From G965227875 sp965227875 (GTDB lineage: Bacteria > Pseudomonadota > Alphaproteobacteria > Rhizobiales > JAJFHC01): DNA of 64,000 nucleotides. The DNA is taken from the NCBI GenBank assembly GCA_965227875.1, contig OZ245783.1, forward strand, positions 310,001 to 374,000, written 5' to 3'. A program made the position numbers and the translations under genes. Shown piece after piece: positions 36,650-44,781 of the stretch. Numbering within the stretch: position 1 is the stretch's first letter; every line of letters starts with the position of its first letter. The notes under the pieces were generated by a model. The model saw only the letters and a list, made by a program, of their open reading frames with translations, did not search any database and was not told the DNA's origin.

Positions 36650-38461
36650 ATGAAAAAGACGTCGAGCGTCTCGATCTCGATCCTCCTGGTCGTCGCCATC
36701 GGCGGCCTCGTCGCCCTGGCGACAGGCGCGGTCCTCCTCATCACCAGCTATGCCAACTACCGGAACACTTCGGAACTCGTGGTGAACGGCGCGCGGAACT
36801 TCATGGAGCTCCTCGAAACCGACGTCCGGACCCACCTCCAGCCCGCCCGCAACATCGTCGAGCACCTGACCAGGGAGGCCGAACAGGGAAACCTCGACCC
36901 GGCGCTGCGACAGGAGTCCACGCTGCTCCTCAGCGGCGCGCTCGCCGGCGTGCCGCAGGTGACCGACATCGGCCTGATCCGCCCGGACGGTCAGCAGATT
37001 TTCGTTTCGACGAGCCCGGCCGGGCGAACGATCGTGGAATCGGGCGACGTCACGCAGGACCCGGAAAAGACCGCTTATCTCGACAGGATCAGGCAGGGCG
37101 GGAAGCTCGTCTGGAATCCGCCCTACCGGCTTGGCGGACGGACGCTGGTTTCCGTGATAGCACCCATGTTCCATGAAGGCCGCTATGTCGGCGCGGTGGC
37201 CGCAGGCGTCTCCGTGGAACGGCTGTCGCAACTCGTTTCGCAGTTCAACCGGCTCTACCAGACGACCGGGCTGATCCTCTATGGCCGCGATCGGGTCCTC
37301 GCCCATGCCGGCCTGATCGGGCTGACCACCGCCGACCTCGATGTCCAGACACCCTTGCACACGCTGTCCGCGCTGGCCGATCCGGTCATGGCCCGTTTTC
37401 ACGAGACGACCCCTCTCCCGGAACGGTTCTCCAAGACGTTCGAGGTGCGCGAGATCCGCGCCAATGGAAACGACTACATCGCTCTGTCCCGCACCCTGGA
37501 CGGTTTCGGGGACCAACCCTGGACACTCGTGGCCTACTCGCCGGCGAGTGCGTGGACAACACAGATCGAGCGCCTCGATCGATCCATCATCGGCGGCATC
37601 CTGCTCCTGGTCCTTGCGATCGTCGCGGCCATTTATCTGGCGAAGAGGATCGCCCGTCCCATCCGGCTTACCGCGGGCGCGGCGTCCCGCATTGGCGCGC
37701 TCGACCTCGATGGCGTGAAGAAGCTTCCGCCATCCCATATCACGGAACTCAACAACCAGGCCGAGGCGTTCAACCACATGGTGGACGCTCTGAAATGGTT
37801 CCAGACCTATTTGCCGAAACAGCTTGTCCAGCGCCTGATCGGAGAGACCGGGGGCGAAGCCGTCGTCTCCCGCGAGGAGGTGCTCACCGTCATGTTCACG
37901 GACATCATCGGGTTCACGGCCATGTCGGAAACGAAGGATGCGGCCGAGATCGCCGGACTGCTCAACCGGCACTTCGAGATCCTCAACCGCTGCATCGAAG
38001 CGGAAGGCGGTACGCTGGACAAGTATATCGGCGACTCGGTCATGGCCTTCTGGGGCGCGCCGGAACGCCAGGAAGACCATGCCGCGCGCGCCTGCCGGAC
38101 GGCGTTGGCGATCTCCGATGCGCTCGCGAACGAACCGGACGGCTTGCGGGTCAAGATCGCCATTCACACCGGCCCTCTCGTCGTCGGCAATATCGGGGCG
38201 CAGGCGCGCATGAACTACACGGTGATCGGCGACACGGTGAATACGTGCAGCCGCATCGAGACGCTCGCCGGCCAGCTCGACGACGGCAGCCCCGCAAGCA
38301 TTCTCGTCAGCGGGGAAACCTTGGCGCAACTCTCGGACGGTTTCGAACTCGAGGACGCCGGCACATTTGCCGTGAAGGGGCGGTCGAAGGCGGTTGATGT
38401 CCACCGGCTCAGAGCGGCACCGGGCAATGCTGACGCAAACACGGCGGGTATCACAACCTGA
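36650..38461 (+). CDS. Membrane-bound class III adenylate/guanylate cyclase with extracellular sensor domain
   Basis: A 603-residue signalling enzyme. One membrane helix near residues 8-34, an extracytoplasmic Cache-like sensor to about 310, a second helix near 313-333, a HAMP linker, and a catalytic domain from about 405. Metal-binding aspartates are Asp418 in VMFTDIIGFT and Asp462 in YIGDSVMAF. Lys458 and Thr524 (in NYTVIGD) occupy the substrate-specifying positions, which fits class IIIb adenylate cyclases making cAMP. It follows the second RutR-like gene by 52 bp in the same direction; whether it shares their transcript is unclear. Confidence 0.92.
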   Translation: MKKTSSVSISILLVVAIGGLVALATGAVLLITSYANYRNTSELVVNGARNFMELLETDVRTHLQPARNIVEHLTREAEQGNLDPALRQESTLLLSGALAGVPQVTDIGLIRPDGQQIFVSTSPAGRTIVESGDVTQDPEKTAYLDRIRQGGKLVWNPPYRLGGRTLVSVIAPMFHEGRYVGAVAAGVSVERLSQLVSQFNRLYQTTGLILYGRDRVLAHAGLIGLTTADLDVQTPLHTLSALADPVMARFHETTPLPERFSKTFEVREIRANGNDYIALSRTLDGFGDQPWTLVAYSPASAWTTQIERLDRSIIGGILLLVLAIVAAIYLAKRIARPIRLTAGAASRIGALDLDGVKKLPPSHITELNNQAEAFNHMVDALKWFQTYLPKQLVQRLIGETGGEAVVSREEVLTVMFTDIIGFTAMSETKDAAEIAGLLNRHFEILNRCIEAEGGTLDKYIGDSVMAFWGAPERQEDHAARACRTALAISDALANEPDGLRVKIAIHTGPLVVGNIGAQARMNYTVIGDTVNTCSRIETLAGQLDDGSPASILVSGETLAQLSDGFELEDAGTFAVKGRSKAVDVHRLRAAPGNADANTAGITT

Positions 38462-38493
38462 AGGCCGGCCACCGGCCGAATCCTCTCCGGACC

Positions 38494-38922
38494 CTAGACC
38501 GCCTGAGGCATCGAGTGCCACCAGATACGCACGTCCGTCGCCAGGCCGTCCGGCGTGAAACTGGCTGCAAGGATGCCATCGAGATGCATGCGTGGCAGGG
38601 GATCGCCCGGCTTTCTGTCCGGCACCCCGGTCCCTGTGGATTTGGCCCAGATCGCGAAGAGTTCTTCCGACGCCACCTGGTAGTCGACATGCCAGTGCGC
38701 GATACCGCCTGCGGCGAATTCGGCCAGCACCTCGTAGGTGACGGAGATATCTTCCTGAAGCTTGATCCTGTCCCAGTACTTGGCCCGGGCTTCGGGCGTC
38801 TTCTGGACCTGAAACGGCGTGTTGTGATACGCGCCATCCTCGGTGAAAAGGGCGGCGAAACCCTCCGAATCCCGGGCCTCCCACACGCGCTTGTAGTCGG
38901 CCATGAAATTGTGAATGCTCAT
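38494..38922 (-). CDS. SnoaL/NTF2-like domain protein
   Basis: A 142-residue single-domain protein. The pattern FMADYKRVWEARDSEGFAALFTEDGAYHN at the N-terminus and HWHVDYQVASEELFAIW, then HLDGILAASFTPDGLATDVRIWWH, is that of the SnoaL-like (NTF2-fold) family, small cone-shaped proteins that include isomerases, cyclases and ligand-binding domains. It has no signal peptide. It converges on the cyclase gene across 32 bp containing a short GGCCGG-CCA-CCGGCC hairpin. The catalytic role is unknown. Confidence 0.75.
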   Translation of the reverse strand: MSIHNFMADYKRVWEARDSEGFAALFTEDGAYHNTPFQVQKTPEARAKYWDRIKLQEDISVTYEVLAEFAAGGIAHWHVDYQVASEELFAIWAKSTGTGVPDRKPGDPLPRMHLDGILAASFTPDGLATDVRIWWHSMPQAV

Positions 38923-39071
38923 CCGGGTCCATCCGTCCTAGGAAGACCTGGCGAGACTGGGCGACATCCCGCCAGAAGTCACGCGGGAATTCGGCCCGGG
39001 CCGGACACTCCTCCCGATCGGCCCGGAAAGGCAGCTTGCATCGTCGCGGCGAACCGTGGCGATGGCGCAGC

Positions 39072-39455
39072 CTAGTCTTCCTTGCGCATTTCCTCGGGTG
39101 CCCCCGTCTTCACGTCCGTCCCGATATAGGCCAGCCCGGCGGACTTCCATGCCCCAAGGCCGCCATCCATATGGGCGATTTCGGTGAATCCGGATTCCAG
39201 GCAGCGCTCCGCCACCGCCTTCGACCGGACGCCTGATCCGCAATGCAGGACGATCCGCTTGTCCGACTGGCCCGGCAGGTGCTCGGGGCGGAAAGACGGC
39301 ATGGGCGAAAGCAACGCACCGCGGATGCGCTCGAGGGCAAATTCCTGCGGTGTGCGCACGTCGACCAGAATGGCCTTGCCCCCTTCCAGGGCATCCCGCA
39401 CCTCTTGGGGCGAAAGGGTGTGAAGCGTGCCGGACCCGGTTTTCTCGGACTCCAT
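39072..39455 (-). CDS. Rhodanese-domain sulfurtransferase
   Basis: A 127-residue single rhodanese domain. The active-site loop HCGSGVRSK carries the persulfide-forming cysteine, and the N-terminal GKAILVDVRTPQEFALERI is typical. GGAGG precedes the ATG by 6 nt. It starts 9 bp after the MBL-fold hydrolase gene, so the two are co-transcribed. Rhodanese and persulfide-dioxygenase-like proteins act together in sulfide and persulfide detoxification. Confidence 0.9.
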   Translation of the reverse strand: MESEKTGSGTLHTLSPQEVRDALEGGKAILVDVRTPQEFALERIRGALLSPMPSFRPEHLPGQSDKRIVLHCGSGVRSKAVAERCLESGFTEIAHMDGGLGAWKSAGLAYIGTDVKTGAPEEMRKED

Positions 39456-39464
39456 GTGTACCTC

Positions 39465-40361
39465 CTAGAACTTGTTGAGGGGGATCTTCAGATAACTGTG
39501 GCCGTCGTCTTCGGTTTCCGGCAGACGGCCGGCCCGCAGGTTCATCTGCAGGACGTGGAGCATGCGGTCGGGAAGCGCGAGTGTTGCGTCCCTGTCCTCT
39601 CGCCTTTCCACATAGGCGTCCTGGTCCACACCTCCACCGACGTGGATGTTGTCCCGGCGCTGCTCGGCCACGGTTGATTCCCAGGCCGGTTCGTCCCGGT
39701 CATCGGTCCCGTAGTCGTGGCCGATGAACAGCCGTGTATCGTCGGGAAGCGAAAGAATCTCCTGCAGCGTTTCATATAGTGTCGACGCGGAACCGCCGGG
39801 GAAGTCCGCACGGGACGTTCCCGCATCCGGCTGCATGAACGTGTCATGCACGAAGGCCGCGTCGTCGCCGATCACGTAAGTGACGGAGCCGAGCGTATGC
39901 CCCGCCGACAGCATCATCCGGACCGGCAGATTTCCGATGGAAAACCTGTCCCCGTCTTCCCACAGGCGATCGAAGTCGCGCTGCGGATCGAAGACGCCCG
40001 GTAGATTGTAGTATTCCGTCCAGAGCTCCGCGATCTCGCGGACCTTCTCGCCGATCGCGTTCGGCGCACCCAGTTTGTCCTTGAGCATGGCCGACGCCAT
40101 CAGATGGTCGGCATGCGGATGGGTGTCGAGGATCCACTCCACCTCGAAACCCTTCTGCGAAACATGTTCCACGATCGGCTCGATCGTGGACGCATCGGTC
40201 GCGCTGCGTTCGGGATGGAATCCCAGCACCGCGTCGATGATCGCGGCCTTACCGGTCTCTGGATCGCTCGCGACATACTGGATGCTTCCCGTATCCTTCT
40301 CGTAGAAGCCGGTGACCTCTGCCGAACCCGCCCCCGCAGACGGACTGGTGCGCGCAAACAT
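39465..40361 (-). CDS. MBL-fold metallohydrolase, persulfide dioxygenase-like
   Basis: A 298-residue metallo-beta-lactamase-fold protein. The metal motif DTHPHADHLMAS near residue 80 is the form found in persulfide dioxygenase/ETHE1-like and bacterial Blh proteins. An earlier DPETGKAAIIDAVLGFHPE segment and a later FIGHDYG provide further ligands. GGAGGAAA lies upstream of the ATG. The rhodanese partner downstream strengthens a role in oxidising glutathione persulfide or similar compounds. A generic glyoxalase-II-type hydrolase remains possible. Confidence 0.85.
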   Translation of the reverse strand: MFARTSPSAGAGSAEVTGFYEKDTGSIQYVASDPETGKAAIIDAVLGFHPERSATDASTIEPIVEHVSQKGFEVEWILDTHPHADHLMASAMLKDKLGAPNAIGEKVREIAELWTEYYNLPGVFDPQRDFDRLWEDGDRFSIGNLPVRMMLSAGHTLGSVTYVIGDDAAFVHDTFMQPDAGTSRADFPGGSASTLYETLQEILSLPDDTRLFIGHDYGTDDRDEPAWESTVAEQRRDNIHVGGGVDQDAYVERREDRDATLALPDRMLHVLQMNLRAGRLPETEDDGHSYLKIPLNKF

Positions 40362-40464
40362 GGATTTCCTCCTGGCAATTACTGGTCAGTCAACACTCAT
40401 AGCGGCGACAGGTTCCATCGCCGGAAACGAGCTGGATTCGTGTTGGCGTGTTATTGTCGGCGCC

Positions 40465-41805
40465 GTGCTCGACGTGCTTGGAAATACGACCTATCGCCGG
40501 CTGTTTGCAGCCCAGCTCATAGCCCTTGTGGGAACCGGACTGGCGACCGTCGCCCTCGCGCTGCTTGCCTACGATCTCTCTCCCGGCGACGCGGGCCGCG
40601 TTCTCGGTACGGCTTTGTTCCTCAAGATGCTGGTCTACGTGATTGCCTCCCCCTTCGCGGGCGTCCTTGCATCGAGGTTTTCCCGGAAGTCGCTTCTGGT
40701 CGGCCTCGATATCGTCCGGGCAATCGTCGCGGTGGGGCTGCCATTCGTAACGGAAATCTGGCAGGTCTACCTGCTGATCGTCATCTTGCAGTCCGCTTCC
40801 GCCGTCTTCACACCGACGTTCCAGGCGACGATTCCGGACATCCTGACCGATGAGCAGAGCTATACAAAAGCCCTGTCGCTGTCGCGGCTGGCATATGACA
40901 TGGAGAACCTGCTGAGCCCTGCGCTTGCGGCCATTCTCCTGGTCTTCGTCGATTTCCACGCACTGTTTCTCGGCACGGCCGCCGGCTTTCTCCTGTCCAT
41001 GTGTCTGGTCGTTTCAACGCTTCTCCCTGCGATTTCCGGCAAAGACGGCCAGAGATTTCGCAAGAAACTCACGCGCGGCGCGGAAATCTACATGGCCACG
41101 CCCCGCCTGCGCGCGCTTCTGGCCCTCAACGTCTCGGTGGCCGCCGCCGGCTCCATGGTGATCGTCAACACGGTCGTGCTGGTGCGGCAGGTCCTCGGCA
41201 GTGACGAGAGCTTGGTCGCGGTGGCCATGGCCGTCTTCGGCGCGGGCTCGATGGCGGCGGCGCTTGCACTGCCGCGCATTCTCCAAAGGCTGGACGACAG
41301 GACCGTCATGCTCGGTGGCGCCACGGGGCTCGGACTGGTGATGGCACTGTTTTCCGCTCTCACGGTCATCGTTGGCCCATCGGTGCTGTGGCCCGGACTG
41401 CTGCTGGTATGGTTCCTTCTCGGCCTGTCCTGGTCGGCCGTGCAGACTCCGTCGGGACGGCTCCTGAGGCGTTCGTCGCACGGCGACGACCGGCCGGCCC
41501 TGTTCGCCGCCCAGTTTGCCCTCTCGCACGCGTGCTGGCTGTTCGCCTATCCGCTGGCGGGTTGGGTTGGTGGTGCGGCGGGCATGACGGCGGTTGCGGC
41601 AATTCTCGCCTGTTTGGCCATCGCCGGCGCCGTTGTCGGTGCCCTGGCATGGCCGCGTGATGACACGGAAGATATCCTGCACGCGCACCCGGATCTGCCG
41701 CCGGATCATCCGCATCTCCGCGACACCAGAAGGTCCGATGGCACCCATGTACATGCCTATGTTATCGACGAACTCCACCCGACGTGGCCCCGAGGTGGTA
41801 TCTGA
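40465..41805 (+). CDS. MFS transporter with histidine-rich tail, NreB-like (probable nickel/cobalt efflux)
   Basis: About 446 residues with twelve predicted membrane segments. The N-terminal RRLFAAQLIALVGTGLATVA and the SASAVFTPTFQATIPDIL segments resemble NreB-type MFS nickel exporters as I remember them. The C-terminal cytoplasmic tail of about 40 residues is rich in histidine (HAHPDLPPDHPHL, THVHAY), also an NreB feature. The start is uncertain: the frame is open back to 40312, which overlaps the divergent hydrolase gene, so I chose GTG at 40465, though no clear ribosome site precedes it. The next gene encodes a NicO-type metal exporter. Confidence 0.75.
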   Translation: MLDVLGNTTYRRLFAAQLIALVGTGLATVALALLAYDLSPGDAGRVLGTALFLKMLVYVIASPFAGVLASRFSRKSLLVGLDIVRAIVAVGLPFVTEIWQVYLLIVILQSASAVFTPTFQATIPDILTDEQSYTKALSLSRLAYDMENLLSPALAAILLVFVDFHALFLGTAAGFLLSMCLVVSTLLPAISGKDGQRFRKKLTRGAEIYMATPRLRALLALNVSVAAAGSMVIVNTVVLVRQVLGSDESLVAVAMAVFGAGSMAAALALPRILQRLDDRTVMLGGATGLGLVMALFSALTVIVGPSVLWPGLLLVWFLLGLSWSAVQTPSGRLLRRSSHGDDRPALFAAQFALSHACWLFAYPLAGWVGGAAGMTAVAAILACLAIAGAVVGALAWPRDDTEDILHAHPDLPPDHPHLRDTRRSDGTHVHAYVIDELHPTWPRGGI

Positions 41806-41817
41806 CGAGAACCGGAG

Positions 41818-42522
41818 ATGCTCGAAAGCCTGTACAGTCTCGAACTCTGGGTGCGGGAACTGCTTGTCGAACGGATGGATATCGCCGGCGATGGCGGACT
41901 TGTGGCTACCGCGGCGATCCTGCCGCTCGGACTGGTGTTCGGCGCCCTGCATGCGCTCACGCCCGGTCACAGCAAGTCGGTCCTCGCGTCCTACCTGCTC
42001 GGAACCGGCAGAACCCTCAAACGCAGCCTGTTCATCGCATCGACATTATCAGTCACCCATGTGGGCATGGCCGTGTTGCTGGCGGTTCTCGGCGCGCCGC
42101 TGATCCAGAAGACCCTGATCGGAGCGGGACGTGCGCCCTCGATCGAACTTGTCAGCAGGGGCATCATCATCGCCGTCGGCCTCTGGCTGGTCGCACGTGC
42201 CGTGTGGCGAAGGTCGCACACGGCCAGCGAAGGCCGGTCGTTCGGGGTCGTCGCCGGCCTCATCCCCTGTCCCCTGACGCTCTTCGTGATGTTCGCCGCA
42301 ATCCGGCGCGACACGATCGAACTCGGATTCCTGTGGGCGTTGGCCATGGCGGGCGGCGTCATGCTCACCCTCGGCCTCGTGGCCGCGTTGACGTGTTTCT
42401 CCCGATCCCTCCTGCTGCGGCTGATGGACAGTCACATGCACAGGGTCGAACGGGCATCCCGTTTCATCGAGGGCGCCTCGGGCATCCTGCTCATCGCGCT
42501 TGCGGCCCGCGAACTCCTGTAA
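41818..42522 (+). CDS. NicO/RcnA-family nickel/cobalt efflux permease
   Basis: A 234-residue membrane protein with about six hydrophobic segments. GALHALTPGHSKSVLASYLL near residue 45, LSVTHVGMAVLL and GLIPCPLTLFVMF are the conserved blocks of the NicO/RcnA group, whose histidines and cysteine are thought to guide Ni or Co. It begins 12 bp after the histidine-tailed MFS gene in the same direction, so the two probably form a metal-resistance pair. Its 3' end overlaps the convergent DMT permease gene by 32 bp. No metal-responsive regulator gene is nearby. Confidence 0.82.
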   Translation: MLESLYSLELWVRELLVERMDIAGDGGLVATAAILPLGLVFGALHALTPGHSKSVLASYLLGTGRTLKRSLFIASTLSVTHVGMAVLLAVLGAPLIQKTLIGAGRAPSIELVSRGIIIAVGLWLVARAVWRRSHTASEGRSFGVVAGLIPCPLTLFVMFAAIRRDTIELGFLWALAMAGGVMLTLGLVAALTCFSRSLLLRLMDSHMHRVERASRFIEGASGILLIALAARELL

Positions 42523-43447
42523 TCCGTCCGGCGGGCGGAGTTCCCTCGTGGTCCTCGGATTTCTGCAGGATCATGGTGGCAACGGTGATCACCGCAACGC
42601 CGAGGAGGACGCTCGTACCCGGCCAGGGGGCGCCGGCGATCACGTTCTGCACCAGCACGAAGGCCGGGATGAGATAGGTATAGGCCATGACCTTGGCTGA
42701 GGGCAGGTGCAGGCTCGCGTACTGGATCAGGTAGAAGGTGACGGTCGTCGTGAAGACCGCCAGGTAGGCGATGCCGGCATAGACCTTCACCGGCACGGCA
42801 TGAAAATCCATCGTGATCAACGTGGGCCACGTCCAGATCACAAGAAGCACGATGCCCGCGACAAGTGTCCAGAACGTCAGCACCAGGAGATCGACGCCGG
42901 TGTGCAACATGCGCACCGATGCCGGATAGGCCGCATAGGTGGTGACGCCGACCAGAAAAATCAGTTCGCCCCAGCCGATCCTGAACGCGGCAAGTTTCTC
43001 CACGTCGCCGTCGAACATGACCCAGACCGCGCCGGCCCCGGCGATGACCAGGGCCGCCACCTGTGCGAGGTTGAGGATCTGGCCGAGCACCAACAGCGAG
43101 ATGACTGCGGTGATCAACGGACAGAGCGTGAAGACCGCTCCTGAACTGAGCGAGTCGGTCCAGCGCAGGGATTCGAACATGGTGACGAAAAAGACCACCA
43201 GCAGGAACGCCAGGAAGACATAGCTCCGAATGTCGCGCAGACCGGGCCTGCCGGCCTTGTGGCCGCCGGCCCGCATCAGGGCCGCGATGATCACGGCAGC
43301 CATCGAGAACCTCAGAAGCGTCAGCACGGCCGGATCAAGGCCGTCCGTGATGACGTGCCCGACCGTGAACGACGTGCTCACCAGGAAGGCGAACAACAGC
43401 ATGGCGAGATGCGCGCGCCGGGTCCCGGCGGCAAGGTAGCCCGTCAC
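42491..43447 (-). CDS. EamA/DMT-family permease
   Basis: A 318-residue membrane protein with ten hydrophobic segments in two repeated EamA halves (a RFSMAAVIIAAL stretch in the first half, IAYLAVFTTTVTFYLIQYAS in the second). The family exports metabolites or amino acids. The start is GTG with GGAAAG 7 nt upstream. It lies 12 bp behind preA, so it is likely part of the preT-preA transcript and may move a pyrimidine-pathway compound, which is inference from position alone. Confidence 0.88.
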   Translation of the reverse strand: MTGYLAAGTRRAHLAMLLFAFLVSTSFTVGHVITDGLDPAVLTLLRFSMAAVIIAALMRAGGHKAGRPGLRDIRSYVFLAFLLVVFFVTMFESLRWTDSLSSGAVFTLCPLITAVISLLVLGQILNLAQVAALVIAGAGAVWVMFDGDVEKLAAFRIGWGELIFLVGVTTYAAYPASVRMLHTGVDLLVLTFWTLVAGIVLLVIWTWPTLITMDFHAVPVKVYAGIAYLAVFTTTVTFYLIQYASLHLPSAKVMAYTYLIPAFVLVQNVIAGAPWPGTSVLLGVAVITVATMILQKSEDHEGTPPAGRITGVRGPQAR

Positions 43448-43459
43448 CCGGGGTCTTTC

Positions 43460-44767
43460 CTATTCTGCCGCCTGCGCCGCCGAGGGGTTGTTCGGATGCG
43501 TCGTCCAGTTGGCATATCCGGGGTCGATCGGCCGGCCCGTGCGGGGGTCGGTTCCCGACGTCATCTGCTCCATGGTGATGCAGTTCTCCACCGGACACAC
43601 GCTGACGCACAGGTTGCAGCCAACGCATTCCTCGTCGATCACCTCGAACCGGCGCTTGCCGTCGACCATGTTGGTGATCGCCTGGTGGGACGTGTCCTCG
43701 CAAGCGATGTGGCAGCGTCCGCACTTGATGCAGAGATCCTGGTCGATCTTCGCCTTGACCACGTAGTTGAGGTTGAGATACTGCCAGTCCGTGACGTTGG
43801 GCGACGCCAGGCCGCGAAAGTCCTCGATGCTCGCGTATCCCTTGCCGTCCATCCAGTTCGACAGCCCTTCGATCATGTCCTCCACGACCTTGAAGCCGTA
43901 GGTCATGGCCGCGGTGCAGACCTGGACATTGCCGCAACCCAGCGCGATGAACTCGGCTGCGTCCTTCCAGTTGGTGATCCCGCCGATGCCGGAGATCGGC
44001 AGGTTGGCCGTTTCCGGATCGCGGGCGATCTCGGCGACCATGTTGAGCGCGATCGGCTTGACCGCCGGCCCGCAATAGCCGCCGTGCGATCCCTTGCCGT
44101 CGATCGTCGGTTCCGGGGCCATGGCGTCCAGATCGATGCTGACGATGGAACTCACGGTATTGATCAGCGAGACCGCATCCGCGCCGCCGGCCTGCGCCGC
44201 CCGCGCCGGGTAGCGGATATCGGTGATGTTCGGCGTCAGCTTCACGATCACCGGCATGCGCGTATTGGCCTTGCACCAGCGCGCGACCATCTCGATGTAT
44301 TCCGGCACCTGGCCCACCGCGGACCCCATGCCGCGCTCGGACATGCCGTGCGGGCAGCCGAAATTGAGTTCGATCCCGTCCGCCTCGGTTTCCTCGACCT
44401 TCTTCAGGATGGATACCCAGTTGGCCTCCTCGCAAGGCACCATGAGGGACACCACCATTGCCCTGTCCGGCCAGTCGCGCTTGACCGACTTGATCTCCTG
44501 AAGGTTGGTCTCCAGCGGTCGGTCGGTGATGAGCTCGATATTGTTGAGCCCGAGCAGACGCCGGTCGCCGGAGTGGATCGCACCGTAGCGGGGGCCGTTC
44601 ACGTTGACGATGTGCGGGTCCTCGCCAAGCGTCTTCCAGACGACGCCGCCCCACCCTGCCCTGAAAGCGCGCACGACATTGTATTCCTTGTCCGTCGGCG
44701 GCGCGGACGCGAGCCAGAAGGGGTTGGGCGACTTGATGCCGACAAATTCGGTCGAAAGGTCTGCCAT
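43460..44767 (-). CDS. preA: NAD-dependent dihydropyrimidine dehydrogenase, subunit PreA
   Basis: A 435-residue iron-sulfur flavoprotein that reduces uracil and thymine to the dihydro forms. An FMN-binding TIM barrel (NPFWLASAPP at the N-terminus, ELNFGCPHGMSERGMGS, IVKLTPNITD, ISGIGGI) is followed by two 4Fe-4S motifs, CIKCGRCHIACE and CVGCNLCVSVCPVENC. The ATG with GGAGG five bases upstream is preferred over the adjacent GTG one codon earlier. It follows preT after 14 bp, and the two subunits form the active complex. This is step one of the pathway completed by hydA and the M20 enzyme. Confidence 0.96.
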   Translation of the reverse strand: MADLSTEFVGIKSPNPFWLASAPPTDKEYNVVRAFRAGWGGVVWKTLGEDPHIVNVNGPRYGAIHSGDRRLLGLNNIELITDRPLETNLQEIKSVKRDWPDRAMVVSLMVPCEEANWVSILKKVEETEADGIELNFGCPHGMSERGMGSAVGQVPEYIEMVARWCKANTRMPVIVKLTPNITDIRYPARAAQAGGADAVSLINTVSSIVSIDLDAMAPEPTIDGKGSHGGYCGPAVKPIALNMVAEIARDPETANLPISGIGGITNWKDAAEFIALGCGNVQVCTAAMTYGFKVVEDMIEGLSNWMDGKGYASIEDFRGLASPNVTDWQYLNLNYVVKAKIDQDLCIKCGRCHIACEDTSHQAITNMVDGKRRFEVIDEECVGCNLCVSVCPVENCITMEQMTSGTDPRTGRPIDPGYANWTTHPNNPSAAQAAE

Positions 44768-44781
44768 CACATCCTCCTCTA

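Noticed and set aside
40312..40464. Upstream extension of the MFS transporter
   Set aside because: It overlaps the divergent hydrolase gene and its ribosome site and adds a non-membrane, atypical N-terminus.
43460..44767. PreA has Val where mammalian dihydropyrimidine dehydrogenase has its catalytic Cys (GSAVGQ against GLACGQ)
   Set aside because: As I recall, E. coli PreA also has Val there (GSDVGQ), so this looks normal for the bacterial type and not a lost active site.
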